From Moraxellaceae bacterium (GTDB taxonomy: Bacteria > Pseudomonadota > Gammaproteobacteria > Pseudomonadales > Moraxellaceae), in the NCBI GenBank assembly GCA_024234595.1, contig JACKNZ010000015.1:1-64000 (forward strand): a DNA stretch of 64,000 bases. Direction: 5' to 3'. The notes beneath the pieces were generated by a model, which saw nothing but the letters and a program-made list of their open reading frames with translations, did not search any database and was not told the origin of the DNA. The position numbers were made by a program, and so were the translations under genes. Positions 43,998 to 52,754 of this stretch are shown here, piece after piece; position 1 is the first letter of the stretch, and each line of letters opens with the position of its first letter.

Positions 43998-44801
43998 ATG
44001 CTGACATATCCACACATAGACCCTGTTGCCATTAGTTTAGGGCCACTCAAAGTCCATTGGTATGGCATTATGTACCTATGCGCTTTTGGCTTTGCCTACT
44101 TTTTAGGTACTTTACGCACCAAACGTATGAATCCCGTGTGGACAGCAGAGCAATTATCTGACCTGATTTTTTATGCCGCGATGGGTGTTATTTTAGGCGG
44201 TCGTTGTGGTTATGTCTTCTTTTATAGCTTTGACCAATTTTTAGCAAACCCTTTATGGCTGTTTCAAGTGTGGAAAGGCGGCATGAGTTTTCATGGTGGC
44301 TTTTTGGGCGTGTTAGTATCAATGATCTTTTTTGCCAAGCGTTACAAACTGGCTTTTTGGCAAGTGGTTGATTTTGTTGCGCCACTTGTACCAACAGGTA
44401 TTTTATTTGGTCGTTTAGGTAATTTTATTGGTGGCGAATTATGGGGACGTCCTGTTGTTGACCCCAATTATCCTTTAGCGATGGTCTTTCCGCATGTGGA
44501 CAACTTGCCACGCCACCCTTCTCAGCTATATGAAGCATTTTTAGAAGGGGCATTATTATTTGCTATTTTATGGTGGTTTAGCAGCAAACCTCGCCCCGTC
44601 AAAGCGGTATCAGGCGTATTTGCTTTGGGTTATGGCTTAGCACGATTTACTGTCGAATTTTTCCGCGAACCTGATGCCGACAAAGGCTTTATTGCTTTTA
44701 ACTGGTTAACCATGGGTCAACTGCTAAGCACTCCGTTAATTATGATTGGTATTTTATTATTAGTATTGGCATACCGTCAGCCTGCTAAAGCTGGAGATTA
44801 A
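43998..44801 (+). CDS. lgt: Prolipoprotein diacylglyceryl transferase
   Basis: 267-aa, seven-segment membrane enzyme that adds diacylglycerol to the lipobox Cys. Start MLTYPHIDPVAISLGPLKVH at 43998. Signatures: GGRCGYVFFYSF, the SFHGGFLGVL histidine, and the Lgt motif GRLGNFIGGELWGRP, plus HPSQLYEAFLEG. First gene of the lgt-thyA-folA block. Confidence 0.95.
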   Translation: MLTYPHIDPVAISLGPLKVHWYGIMYLCAFGFAYFLGTLRTKRMNPVWTAEQLSDLIFYAAMGVILGGRCGYVFFYSFDQFLANPLWLFQVWKGGMSFHGGFLGVLVSMIFFAKRYKLAFWQVVDFVAPLVPTGILFGRLGNFIGGELWGRPVVDPNYPLAMVFPHVDNLPRHPSQLYEAFLEGALLFAILWWFSSKPRPVKAVSGVFALGYGLARFTVEFFREPDADKGFIAFNWLTMGQLLSTPLIMIGILLLVLAYRQPAKAGD

Positions 44802-44805
44802 AAAC

Positions 44806-45648
44806 ATGAAACAATACTTAGATTTAATGCGTCATATCAAAGACAATGGCACATTCAAAGGTGACCGCACAGGCACAGGCACGTACTCGGTATTTGGCTA
44901 TCAAATGCGCTTTAACTTGGCGGAAGGCTTTCCCTTAGTGACCACTAAAAAAGTACATCTTAAGTCGATTATTCACGAATTATTATGGTTTTTAAGTGGT
45001 GATACCAACGTTAAATACTTGCAAGATAACGGTGTTAGTATTTGGAACGAATGGGCAACTGCCGAACAATGTGCGCGTTTTGGTCGCCCCGAAAGTGAGT
45101 TAGGGCCTGTGTATGGTCATCAATGGCGTAATTTTGGCGCAACCAAAAATGCCGATGGTAGTTTTAGCCCTGATGGTGTTGACCAAATAGCCGCCCTCGT
45201 TCATGACCTCAAACATAATCCAAACTCTCGCCGTTTAATTGTCTCTGGTTGGAATCCGCAAGAAGCTAATCAAGTCGCTTTGCCACCATGTCACACTTTA
45301 TTTCAATTTTATGTGGCGGATGGCAAGTTGTCTTGTCAATTATATCAACGTAGTGCGGATGTGTTTTTAGGCGTGCCGTTTAATATTGCCTCCTATGCTT
45401 TATTAACCATGATGTTGGCACAAGTCTGTGATTTGCAATTGGGTGAATTTATTTGGACAGGTGGTGATTGTCATTTATACAGCAATCACCTCGAACAAAC
45501 TGAATTACAACTCAGCCGTGAACCGTTACCCTTACCGACCATGCGTTTAAACCCAGATATTAAAGATATTTTTGCCTTTAAATATGACGATTTTACGCTA
45601 GAGAATTATCAATCCCATGCGGCCATTAAAGCCCCTGTCGCGGTTTAA
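44806..45648 (+). CDS. thyA: Thymidylate synthase
   Basis: 280-aa enzyme making dTMP from dUMP with methylene-THF. Motifs: FKGDRTGTGTYSVFG, HQWRNFGATKNADG, the catalytic Cys in LPPCHTLFQFYV, and QRSADVFLGVPFN. Four bases after lgt. A toxin-antitoxin pair separates it from folA, its usual partner. Confidence 0.96.
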   Translation: MKQYLDLMRHIKDNGTFKGDRTGTGTYSVFGYQMRFNLAEGFPLVTTKKVHLKSIIHELLWFLSGDTNVKYLQDNGVSIWNEWATAEQCARFGRPESELGPVYGHQWRNFGATKNADGSFSPDGVDQIAALVHDLKHNPNSRRLIVSGWNPQEANQVALPPCHTLFQFYVADGKLSCQLYQRSADVFLGVPFNIASYALLTMMLAQVCDLQLGEFIWTGGDCHLYSNHLEQTELQLSREPLPLPTMRLNPDIKDIFAFKYDDFTLENYQSHAAIKAPVAV

Positions 45649-45661
45649 GGGAGGTGGTTAA

Positions 45662-45904
45662 ATGAATATTGCTCAAACATTACAAACACATATTTTAGCG
45701 TTACCAACTCATATGCAAGCCGAAGTTTTAGATTTTGTTGAGTATTTAGAACAAAAACATGGCGTTGGTTTGGCAGCTAAAAAAAATAACGACTTACAAA
45801 CAGAAGCCTTTCTTCAACGTGTGGCTTATAGTTTGAGTGACGACTTCCCTGATGATATTGATAGTACCGATTTAGGCGAAGATAGCACAAAGGACAACTT
45901 ATAA
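45662..45904 (+). CDS. VapB-like antitoxin (DUF2281-type)
   Basis: 80 aa. MNIAQTLQTHILALPTHMQA and EVLDFVEYLEQKHG match the DUF2281/VapB helical start; the acidic tail (DFPDDIDSTDLGEDSTKDN) would bind the toxin. GGGAGGTGG is a strong ribosome site 13 bp after thyA. Its stop overlaps the toxin ATG. Confidence 0.82.
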   Translation: MNIAQTLQTHILALPTHMQAEVLDFVEYLEQKHGVGLAAKKNNDLQTEAFLQRVAYSLSDDFPDDIDSTDLGEDSTKDNL

Positions 45905-46305
45905 TGTCAAGCTATCTATTAGATACCAATGCGTGTATTGCTATCTTAAAAGGCAATCCAGTTATACTCAATCATGTCCGTCGTGTCGGATTACAACAAC
46001 TGTATTTATGCACGCCTGTTAAAGCAGAATTATGGTTTGGTGCATGTAAAAGCGTCAAAGTTATAGAAAATCAACAAAAGCTAGAAAGCTTTTTTATAGA
46101 CATTCCTAGTTTAGCCTTTGATGACCATGTCTTTAAAACATTAGCTGAATTGCGTATGGATTTATTTGCTAAAGGAACACCGATTGGCCCTTACGATATG
46201 CAAATAGCCGCAATAGCTCTAAGCTATGACTTAACCATAGTCACCCATAATCTACGTGAATTTGAACGTGTTCCAAATCTGCGTATCGAAGATTGGCTAA
46301 TTTAA
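45904..46305 (+). CDS. VapC-type PIN-domain toxin
   Basis: 133 aa. PIN nuclease acidic residues: LLDTNACIAILKG (Asp), CTPVKAELWFG (Glu) and GPYDMQIAAIAL plus VTHNLREFERV (Asp). VapC toxins cut tRNA or rRNA. TAATG overlap with the antitoxin shows coupling. Confidence 0.92.
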   Translation: MSSYLLDTNACIAILKGNPVILNHVRRVGLQQLYLCTPVKAELWFGACKSVKVIENQQKLESFFIDIPSLAFDDHVFKTLAELRMDLFAKGTPIGPYDMQIAAIALSYDLTIVTHNLREFERVPNLRIEDWLI

Positions 46306-46329
46306 TAACACTTAAAAACGACTTATCTT

Positions 46330-46830
46330 ATGAAACTCTCTTTAATTGTTGCAGTTGCCGAAAATGGCTGTATTGGCATTGATAACAAATTGCCTTGGTA
46401 TTTACCCGAAGATTTAAAATATTTTCGCCGCTTAACCACAGGCAATATTGTCATCATGGGACGCAAAACCTATGAGTCTATTGGGAAACCGCTACCCAAT
46501 CGCCATAATATTGTCATTAGTCATAATCCAAATTTTACCGCAGAAGGCATAAAAATCGTTTGTAGTATTGATGAAGCTTTAAAAATGGCTAACAGTTTGG
46601 CGGAAATTAGCGGCATTAACGAAACCTTTATTATGGGTGGCGCACAAATTTACCAACAAACATTGGCCTTAGCTGATCGTTTATATGTAACCGAAGTGAA
46701 AAAAGTTGTCACAGGTGATGCCTTTTTTCCGTCTATTAATAAAGCGCAATGGCAAGAATTAGGCCGTGAAGCCCATTATTACGAGCCACAAGATATACAC
46801 TATGATTTTGTGGTGTATGAGCGTGTGTAA
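46330..46830 (+). CDS. folA: Dihydrofolate reductase
   Basis: 166 aa. MKLSLIVAVAENGCIGIDNK, LPWYLPEDLKYFRRLTTGN, VIMGRKTYESIGKPLPNR, FIMGGAQIYQQTL are the classic DHFR blocks. Regenerates THF used by thyA. Fits a thyA-folA unit split by the VapBC insertion. Confidence 0.96.
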   Translation: MKLSLIVAVAENGCIGIDNKLPWYLPEDLKYFRRLTTGNIVIMGRKTYESIGKPLPNRHNIVISHNPNFTAEGIKIVCSIDEALKMANSLAEISGINETFIMGGAQIYQQTLALADRLYVTEVKKVVTGDAFFPSINKAQWQELGREAHYYEPQDIHYDFVVYERV

Positions 46831-46853
46831 ATAGCAAAGCTGGAGAACCGATA

Positions 46854-47387
46854 ATGAATACACAAACTGCAATTTTAGGTGGTGGTTGTTTTTGGTGTTT
46901 AGAAGCTGTTTTCCAGCAAGTTAAAGGAGTACAACACGTCACTTCTGGCTATGCAGGTGGTGCGCGGGCAAATCCATCTTATGAGCAAATTTGCACTGGT
47001 GCAACAGGTCATGCCGAAGTGGTTAAAATTGATTTTGATGCTGAAGTGATTAGCTTTGAACAACTGTTAACCATCTTTTTTGCCATTCACGACCCAACAA
47101 CTTTAAATCGTCAAGGCAATGATATTGGCACACAATATCGTTCGGTGATTTTTTGCCAATCTGTTGAACAAAAACAGTTAGCAACTGCTTTTATTGCCAA
47201 ACTTAACCAAGAAAAAGTTTTCAGCAATGCCATTGTGACCCAAATTAGCGATGCTGTGCCTTTTTATGCTGCCGAAGCCTACCATCAAAATTATTTTAAT
47301 AATCACCCACAACAAGGCTATTGTCAGTTTGTGGTTGCGCCAAAAGTGCTTAAATTTAAGCAGTATTTTAAAGAGTATCAGGCTTAG
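46854..47387 (+). CDS. msrA: Peptide methionine-(S)-S-oxide reductase A
   Basis: 177 aa. GGGCFWCLEAVFQQ carries the catalytic Cys; TGYAGGARANPSYEQICTG, FFAIHDPTTLNRQGNDIGTQ and YHQNYFNNHPQQGYC follow. Repairs oxidised methionine. 23 bp after folA; converges on modB with a small overlap. Confidence 0.95.
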   Translation: MNTQTAILGGGCFWCLEAVFQQVKGVQHVTSGYAGGARANPSYEQICTGATGHAEVVKIDFDAEVISFEQLLTIFFAIHDPTTLNRQGNDIGTQYRSVIFCQSVEQKQLATAFIAKLNQEKVFSNAIVTQISDAVPFYAAEAYHQNYFNNHPQQGYCQFVVAPKVLKFKQYFKEYQA

Positions 47388-48082
47388 TTTTTTAAACGCA
47401 AACGCGGCTTATGTGTCTTAAGCCGCTGCAAAGCAATAATTATCGCCAATATCACGGCAGATATTAGCAATAATAACAAGGCAAATTGATGAGCCACCAC
47501 ATAATTTAATTTTTGTACTTCATCATATAAGGCAATAGAGGCAACTTTGGTTTCGTGTGGGATACTGCCTCCTAACATCAATACCACCCCAAACTCTCCC
47601 ATCGTATGTGCAAAACTTAATAATGCACCACTCAAAATTCCAAAACGTGATACAGGCACAATCACCGTCCAAAATACTTGTTTAGGGGTTGCACCCAATG
47701 CCATCGCTGCTTCTAACAAACTTTCATCCACCTGTTTAAAGGCCGTTTGTATCGGCTGGAGCGCAAAAGGCAAACTATACAATACTGAGCCAATCACTAA
47801 GCCTGTAAATGAAAACACCAAACTACTGTCAAATAACCACAACCATGCTTGTCCAACAGCGGATTGCGGTGCAAACAACACTAACAAATAAAAGCCAATG
47901 ACGGTTGGCGGCAGCACGATTGGTAAAGTCACTACTAACTCAATCACCATTGCCCAGCGCGAGGTAGTGTAGTTTAGCCAATGCGCCAAAGGCACACACA
48001 TTGCTAACAGCACCATAGTCGTCACAGCAGCCAATTTGATACTTAACCAAAGTGCATACAACAAATCGGGACTTAATAACAT
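47384..48082 (-). CDS. modB: Molybdate ABC transporter permease ModB
   Basis: 232 aa, five to six membrane helices, with the ABC-permease EAA-type loop (LLEAAMALGATPKQVFWTVI) and LPPTVIGFYLLVLF. Forms the membrane channel with ModA as binding protein. 6 bp after modA. No modC follows: msrA converges instead. Confidence 0.92.
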   Translation of the reverse strand: MLLSPDLLYALWLSIKLAAVTTMVLLAMCVPLAHWLNYTTSRWAMVIELVVTLPIVLPPTVIGFYLLVLFAPQSAVGQAWLWLFDSSLVFSFTGLVIGSVLYSLPFALQPIQTAFKQVDESLLEAAMALGATPKQVFWTVIVPVSRFGILSGALLSFAHTMGEFGVVLMLGGSIPHETKVASIALYDEVQKLNYVVAHQFALLLLLISAVILAIIIALQRLKTHKPRLRLKN

Positions 48083-48088
48083 TTAACA

Positions 48089-48853
48089 TTACAACGCGCT
48101 ATTAGGAAGTACAAAGCCATAATCGGCAAAGACCTTTTGAGCCACCCTTGACTTTAAAAATTGCGTATAACGATAAGACCACGGATTTTGTTGGCCGCGC
48201 TTAGTCACAACAAATGCTTGCTTTAGGGGTGGGTATAAATTTTGCGGAATTAACCAGTAACGGCCTTGAGTACTTAATTGCGGCGCACGCAACAACGACA
48301 GAGCCACAAAACCAACATCGGCATGTTGACTTTGAATAAACTGCAAGGTTTGGGCAATGTTCTCTCCCATCACTAATTTAGGATTAAGTGTATCCCATAA
48401 TTGCTGACCTACTAAAACGGAACGTGCCGCTTGGCCGTAAGGCGCATGGTCAGGATTGGCAATGGCAATTCGTTTAATGTGACTGTTTGATAACACGGCC
48501 AAACCTTGAGCCACATCAACATTTGGATTATTAGTCCACAATGCCAGCTGTCCTTGAGCATATACAAACAGACTATTGGCATCGGCTTTTTGCTGTTCTA
48601 TCAGCTTTTGTGGATAACGAATATCGGCCGACAAATAAACTTCAAAAGGCGCATCTTGTTGAATTTGTGCATAAAAATTACCCGATGAACCTGTTGCCAA
48701 TTTAATTTGTAATTGTGGATACTGCTGCTGAAATTGCTGATTGAGCTTTTCTAAACAAAAGACCAAATCCGAAGCCGCCGCAACATATAAGGTATCAGCA
48801 CTCACTCTACCCACAAACAACAAGCACATGATGATGCTACATAATAATCGCAT
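48089..48853 (-). CDS. modA: Molybdate-binding protein ModA
   Basis: 254 aa, signal peptide MRLLCSIIMCLLFVGRVSA. ADTLYVAAASDLVFCLEKLN and KLATGSSGNFYAQIQQDAPF are the ModA motifs (Ser and Gly residues that bind oxyanion). ADIRYPQKLIEQQKA and IAIANPDHAPYGQAA follow. Starts the modAB unit. Confidence 0.93.
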   Translation of the reverse strand: MRLLCSIIMCLLFVGRVSADTLYVAAASDLVFCLEKLNQQFQQQYPQLQIKLATGSSGNFYAQIQQDAPFEVYLSADIRYPQKLIEQQKADANSLFVYAQGQLALWTNNPNVDVAQGLAVLSNSHIKRIAIANPDHAPYGQAARSVLVGQQLWDTLNPKLVMGENIAQTLQFIQSQHADVGFVALSLLRAPQLSTQGRYWLIPQNLYPPLKQAFVVTKRGQQNPWSYRYTQFLKSRVAQKVFADYGFVLPNSAL

Positions 48854-48861
48854 TTTTGTAC

Positions 48862-48885
48862 CGATATATACATATAAACATATCG
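48862..48885. promoter_or_regulatory. Dyad upstream of modA, possible ModE-like site
   Basis: CGATAT ... ATATCG, 24 bp end to end, 9 bp before the modA start codon. ModE operators are AT-rich dyads of similar size; the assignment is tentative and no modE gene is in the window. Confidence 0.4.
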
Positions 48886-48937
48886 CTACTGTAACAAAAA
48901 CACAGTCTTAAAAGCGAGGATTATTTTTTGAGAGAAA

Positions 48938-49378
48938 CTACGGCAAAAGCCCACACTCAGGTTGTGCCAACCAACTTTCGACCATTAAGGCTGCTGCGGT
49001 AGAATCTAAAGAAGGTTTTTTACCTTTACGACGCTCAGCAACTTCATCAAGCAAGTCACGCGCAGCGCGGCTGCTTAGTCGTTCATCCACCATAAACACA
49101 GGTAAATTAAAACGCCCATGCAAACGTCGAGCAAATTTTCGGGCTAAATGAGAGAGTTCTGATTCAGTGTCATCCATATTTAAGGGTAGCCCAACGATTA
49201 AAGCCTGAGGCTGCCACTCTTTGAGTAGTCTTTCTATTAACGTCCAATCGGGAATACCATCACGCATAACCAAAGGTGATAAGGGAGCTGCCGTGGCGGT
49301 AATACGTTGCCCTATTGCCACGCCTGTTTTTTTTGTCCCAAAATCAAAACCCAATACGGATTGAATATGTTCAAGCAT
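48938..49378 (-). CDS. ruvX: RuvX/YqgF, putative pre-16S rRNA nuclease
   Basis: About 146 aa. LGFDFGTKKTGVAIGQ (first acid), LIVGLPLNMDDTES and MVDERLSSRAARDLLDE, then LDSTAAALMVESWL: a RuvC-like fold of the YqgF family, thought to process pre-16S rRNA or resolve junctions. ATG at 49378 overlaps the yqgE stop by 8 bp (ATGCTTGA). Confidence 0.92.
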   Translation of the reverse strand: MLEHIQSVLGFDFGTKKTGVAIGQRITATAAPLSPLVMRDGIPDWTLIERLLKEWQPQALIVGLPLNMDDTESELSHLARKFARRLHGRFNLPVFMVDERLSSRAARDLLDEVAERRKGKKPSLDSTAAALMVESWLAQPECGLLP

Positions 49379-49940
49379 GGCCAATCTGACTGGTCAATAA
49401 ATGCAAATCTACGCCAATTTTTTGAGCCGCTGCGTGCCAGCGTACTTCATAAGGTAATTCAAATAATAAATGCTCATCGGCTGGACACACTAACCATGAA
49501 TTTTCGGCCATTTCTTTTTCGAGCTGCCCTGCCGTCCATCCTGCATAACCTAACACAACCAAATAATCACGAGGGCCTTTGCCTTGCGAAATGGCATCTA
49601 AAATATCGCGAGAGCTAGTGACACATAAGCCACCTTCGACTTCTAAACTAGAATTCCACTGCCCTTTATCTTTATGCAACACAAAACCTGCCTCGCTACT
49701 GACAGGCCCACCAAATAGAACGGGCATGTCGGGGTCGGCCAACGGCTTAATCACAGGCAAGCGGATTTCCTTTAGTAGTTGTTCCAAAGATAAGTCTAAG
49801 GGCTTGTTAATCACCAAGCCTACCGCGCCTTCTTCGTCATGCTTGACAATATAAGTCACCGCTTCACTAAAACGGCTATCGTCCATATCGGGCATGGCAA
49901 TGAGGCACTGATGTGTAAAATTAGTATTAGGTAATGTCAT
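49371..49940 (-). CDS. yqgE: YqgE/AlgH family protein
   Basis: 189 aa. FTHQCLIAMPDMDDSRFSEA, VTYIVKHDEEGAVGLVINKP and LGYAGWTAGQLEKEMAENSW are hallmarks of the UPF0301/AlgH family. Usually next to ruvX, as here. Function not settled; a protease-like fold has been suggested. Confidence 0.93.
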   Translation of the reverse strand: MTLPNTNFTHQCLIAMPDMDDSRFSEAVTYIVKHDEEGAVGLVINKPLDLSLEQLLKEIRLPVIKPLADPDMPVLFGGPVSSEAGFVLHKDKGQWNSSLEVEGGLCVTSSRDILDAISQGKGPRDYLVVLGYAGWTAGQLEKEMAENSWLVCPADEHLLFELPYEVRWHAAAQKIGVDLHLLTSQIGHA

Positions 49941-50055
49941 AATGTCCTGAGTATTGGGGGCAAGTTAAAATAAGGCAAGTGTTTTTTTATACAACAGATT
50001 AAGTTTATAAAGTCATTGACGAAAGGTTGACCAGTGCATTAAGTTCATACTTTTA

Positions 50056-50152
50056 AGACTTACGCGGTTATCGCTTATTTGCTCACTAAATAATCGCCTT
50101 TGGCGATTTTTAGTTCACAAAACGCGCTAATATCGATGATATGCGTAAGTCC
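50056..50152. repeat. GACTTACGC inverted-end repeat, copy 3 (opposite orientation)
   Basis: About 97 bp, ends GACTTACGC (50057-50065) and GCGTAAGTC (50143-50151); interior is the reverse complement of copies 1 and 2 with a few changes. It lies just upstream of the SDR gene. Confidence 0.85.
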
Positions 50153-50182
50153 CAACTTTGTTTAATAAGTGGAACCCTTCTA

Positions 50183-50956
50183 ATGACAACTTTAGCAACT
50201 GTTATCACTGGCGCATCAGGTGGTATTGGCGAAGCCCTCGCCCGTTTATTTGCTCCCGAACAACAAGCCTTAGTGTTAGTCGCTCGCAGCAAAGACAAAT
50301 TAGATGCCCTCGCCAAAGAACTAAACAGCAAACATGGTATTAAAGTTCACGTCATTGTTCAAGACTTACAAGAAATCGGTGCAGCCGCAAATTTGATGAA
50401 CGAAATCAGCAATCTAAAATTAAGCGTCGATACACTGGTTAATAATGCAGGTTTTGGAGTGAGCGCGCCATTTGCCAAAGCCGATGCCGCCAAAACATCG
50501 GGCATGATGCAATTAAATATGGTGGCTTTGACTGAATTAACACATATGGCTTTACCTGCCATGTTAGAGCGTGGCCACGGTCGAATCATGAACATTGCCT
50601 CGGTTGTTGCTTTTCAACCTTGCCCTTATTTTGCGGTTTATGCTGCCAGCAAAGCCTATGTTTTATCGTTTACCGAAGCCTTAGCCGAAGAAATGCGCGG
50701 TCGTGGCATTTTAGTCACCGCCGTTTGCCCCGGTTCGACTGATACAGGCTTTCACAGCGTTGCTAATACCAAAGGGAGTTTGGTGGACAAAATGGCCGAA
50801 AGTCCGTTAATGGTTGCCGAAGAGGCTTATAAGGCTCTTAACAATGGCAAAACAGTGGTGGTAACAGGTTTATTAAATAAGCCTTTGCCCTTGGTTAATC
50901 GTTTAGTGCCACGCAAAGCGATGACTTGGGCAACAAGTAAGTTGATGGGCAGGTAA
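50183..50956 (+). CDS. Short-chain dehydrogenase/reductase
   Basis: 257 aa. NAD(P)-binding VITGASGGIGEALARLFAPE, NNAGFG, and active site Tyr-x3-Lys in YFAVYAASKAYV with Ser in NIASVVAFQ. C-terminal half typical of the DltE/YdfG-like SDR group. Start ATG at 50183. Substrate unknown. Confidence 0.9.
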   Translation: MTTLATVITGASGGIGEALARLFAPEQQALVLVARSKDKLDALAKELNSKHGIKVHVIVQDLQEIGAAANLMNEISNLKLSVDTLVNNAGFGVSAPFAKADAAKTSGMMQLNMVALTELTHMALPAMLERGHGRIMNIASVVAFQPCPYFAVYAASKAYVLSFTEALAEEMRGRGILVTAVCPGSTDTGFHSVANTKGSLVDKMAESPLMVAEEAYKALNNGKTVVVTGLLNKPLPLVNRLVPRKAMTWATSKLMGR

Positions 50957-50960
50957 ATTT

Positions 50961-51044
50961 AAAATGCCCCTGTGATTTACCCTGAATCGCCGTAAGACCT
51001 CGTCCTTTAGGTCGGTGAGGATGTCAACAAAATACACGGGGGCT
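50961..51044 (+). repeat. Solitary IS200/IS605-type right-end remnant within a hairpin
   Basis: A stem GACCT (50996-51000)-loop-AGGTC (51009-51013), then GGTGAGGATGTCAA (51014-51027), matches in layout the 3' end downstream of the lone TnpB (GGGAAGATGTCAA). It sits inside a larger imperfect inverted repeat, GCCCCTGTGATTT (from ~50966) versus AAATACACGGGGGC (to ~51043). No transposase gene is attached. Confidence 0.5.
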
Positions 51045-51048
51045 AGAA

Positions 51049-51522
51049 CTAATTCTGCTCTTTAACTCGCCACAGCGCATATTCAGCAATTTGTGTGCTG
51101 CATACACCGTTTGCGTCACCTACTTCTATATATAACTGTGCGCGAATACGACCTTTATGACTCAAGGTTTTTTGCATATGTGCCAAAACCTCTGGATTGG
51201 GTAATAATGCTTTTGCCCAAAAATCGGTGTTAATTGGTTTTTTATATTGAATATCGGCATGCGTCACCGCCACCTGACAATCATCATAATGGTCTTTTGC
51301 CCATACCATTAACGCTCCCCAACCACACACCGTTGCCAAGCTACTAATACTACCTGCAAAGGCGGTATTTTTGTCGTTACTGTTACAGGCCAAAGGCGCG
51401 GTTAACAACAAAGACAAGCCATCATATTTAGCAACACTCACTTGCATCGCTGCGGTTAACGGTAATTGCTGATGCAAAAAATCTTGCAAAAAATCTTGTG
51501 CTTGCGTAAAAGTCATGGTCAT
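51049..51522 (-). CDS. YiiD-C-type thioesterase-like protein
   Basis: 157 aa. The hotdog-fold pattern of the YiiD C-terminal family: LTAPLACNSNDKNTAFAGSI, SSLATVCGWGALMVWAKDH, THADIQYKKPINTDFWAKAL. Putative thioesterase. Runs with the nitroreductase gene (3-bp gap). Confidence 0.8.
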   Translation of the reverse strand: MTMTFTQAQDFLQDFLHQQLPLTAAMQVSVAKYDGLSLLLTAPLACNSNDKNTAFAGSISSLATVCGWGALMVWAKDHYDDCQVAVTHADIQYKKPINTDFWAKALLPNPEVLAHMQKTLSHKGRIRAQLYIEVGDANGVCSTQIAEYALWRVKEQN

Positions 51523-51525
51523 TGT

Positions 51526-52086
51526 TTAGCCCTGCCATGTTTGTACAAAATCAGTCACATTTAATAAGGTCGGATTTTTAGAAGGTGTGGCGGCTGTGCC
51601 GACATACACAAAACCTGCGATTTGCTCGTGTGCTTGCAAAGATAATGCGTGTTTAATTAAGGTATGCTCTACTACCCATCCTGTACGCCACATACTGGCA
51701 AAACCTTGAGCATGTAAGGCTAATAACAAGTTTTGTACCGCTGCACCTGTGCTTAGCGTTTGCTCAACAAAAGGTACTTTGGCATCTTCTTTAAATGTGG
51801 TAATTGCTACGATAATCATAGGTGCGCGTAAAGGCATTTTTAATAACCGTTGTTGTTCAACGTCGGCTAATTGAGGGTTATCGGCTAAACCTGCTTGTAA
51901 GAAATATTCCCCCAAACGTTGACGTGCTTGTCCTTCAATCACCAAATAACGCCAAGGACGCAACATTCGATGGTCAGGTGCGCGTAATGCGGCTTGAAAA
52001 GCTTGATTTAACGCCCCTGCGCTGGGTGCTGGCTCGGTAAGTGCACCATGCGAGGTGCGTGTGAGTAAGGCTGTTTGGGTATCCAT
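51526..52086 (-). CDS. Nitroreductase family protein (YdjA-like)
   Basis: 186-aa flavoprotein. FQAALRAPDHRMLRPWRYLV is the FMN-binding start typical of YdjA; LLLALHAQGFASMWRTGWVV and EQIAGFVYVGTAA follow. Reduces nitro compounds or similar with NAD(P)H. AAGAGGAAAAC precedes its ATG, which lies inside the out-of-frame tail of the truncated DUF1016 frame. Confidence 0.88.
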   Translation of the reverse strand: MDTQTALLTRTSHGALTEPAPSAGALNQAFQAALRAPDHRMLRPWRYLVIEGQARQRLGEYFLQAGLADNPQLADVEQQRLLKMPLRAPMIIVAITTFKEDAKVPFVEQTLSTGAAVQNLLLALHAQGFASMWRTGWVVEHTLIKHALSLQAHEQIAGFVYVGTAATPSKNPTLLNVTDFVQTWQG

Positions 52087-52100
52087 TTATAGTTTTCCTC

Positions 52101-52588
52101 TTGATAGTGAGTAATTTCATAAAAAAGCGTTTAAGTGGCAAGTCTGCTTTGAGCAATTCGATGATATGCGAGAAGCTCAGGCTGTTTATTAAGTCAAAGA
52201 CATTTATTTGCCATTGCGTGGGCGGACTTTGTGTGCTGATTGATGTAGATTGCAATACGTTAATACCGCTTTGTAGCATCATGGGCAATTGTTCAGACAC
52301 CGTCTGAACAATTTGCGGATATGTCATATAAAATTGTTTACACAAATGTAAATTTTTGAAAGACAAGCCTTTTAGGCCTTGTTCTTGTAGTTTTTTAGCC
52401 AAATTTTTATAGAGCTTTTCGCCATATTGCGCCCTATCTTCGCCTTGCTGTTCATATTCAACCAAATACGCACCTATTAACCAGTTGCGTAAAGTAAGCG
52501 CAACATTGACTTGCTTTTGTGCTTGTTGTTGAAAATGGTGGCTTATATTAGCCATACTTACCACCAATGTTTCAAAATTAGTAATCAT
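52101..52588 (-). pseudogene. Truncated DUF1016 (YhcG-type nuclease) gene, N-terminal part only
   Basis: The first ~155 codons match the DUF1016 N-terminal domain (LRNWLIGAYLVEYEQQGEDR, LSFKNLHLCKQFYMTYPQIV, SFSHIIELLKADLPLKR). Full proteins are ~340 aa and end in a PD-(D/E)xK-like domain. After LPLKRFF the frame runs unrelated into the nitroreductase gene (stop at 51974). So the nuclease half is lost, probably by deletion. Confidence 0.75.
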
Positions 52589-52754
52589 AATTAACCAACG
52601 ACTTGCTTGGTTGCTTCAATTTTACGGTCGGCATACTGCACTTTTAACGACCAATTTTGTCAATATTCGCCATCCACAGAAACTACAATTAAATTTAGCT
52701 TTAGTGCTTATTTTCAGTGACGTATGCTTACATTTTAATAATTCCATACTTACC
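52589..52754. other. Intergenic region upstream of the DUF1016 remnant
   Basis: About 165 bp, nothing beyond the AT-rich sequence and the adjoining repeat copy. Confidence 0.4.

Noticed and set aside
47405..47425. Inverted repeat GCGGCTTA ... TAAGCCGC near the msrA/modB junction as a terminator
   Set aside because: It lies inside the modB coding end and lacks a T-run.
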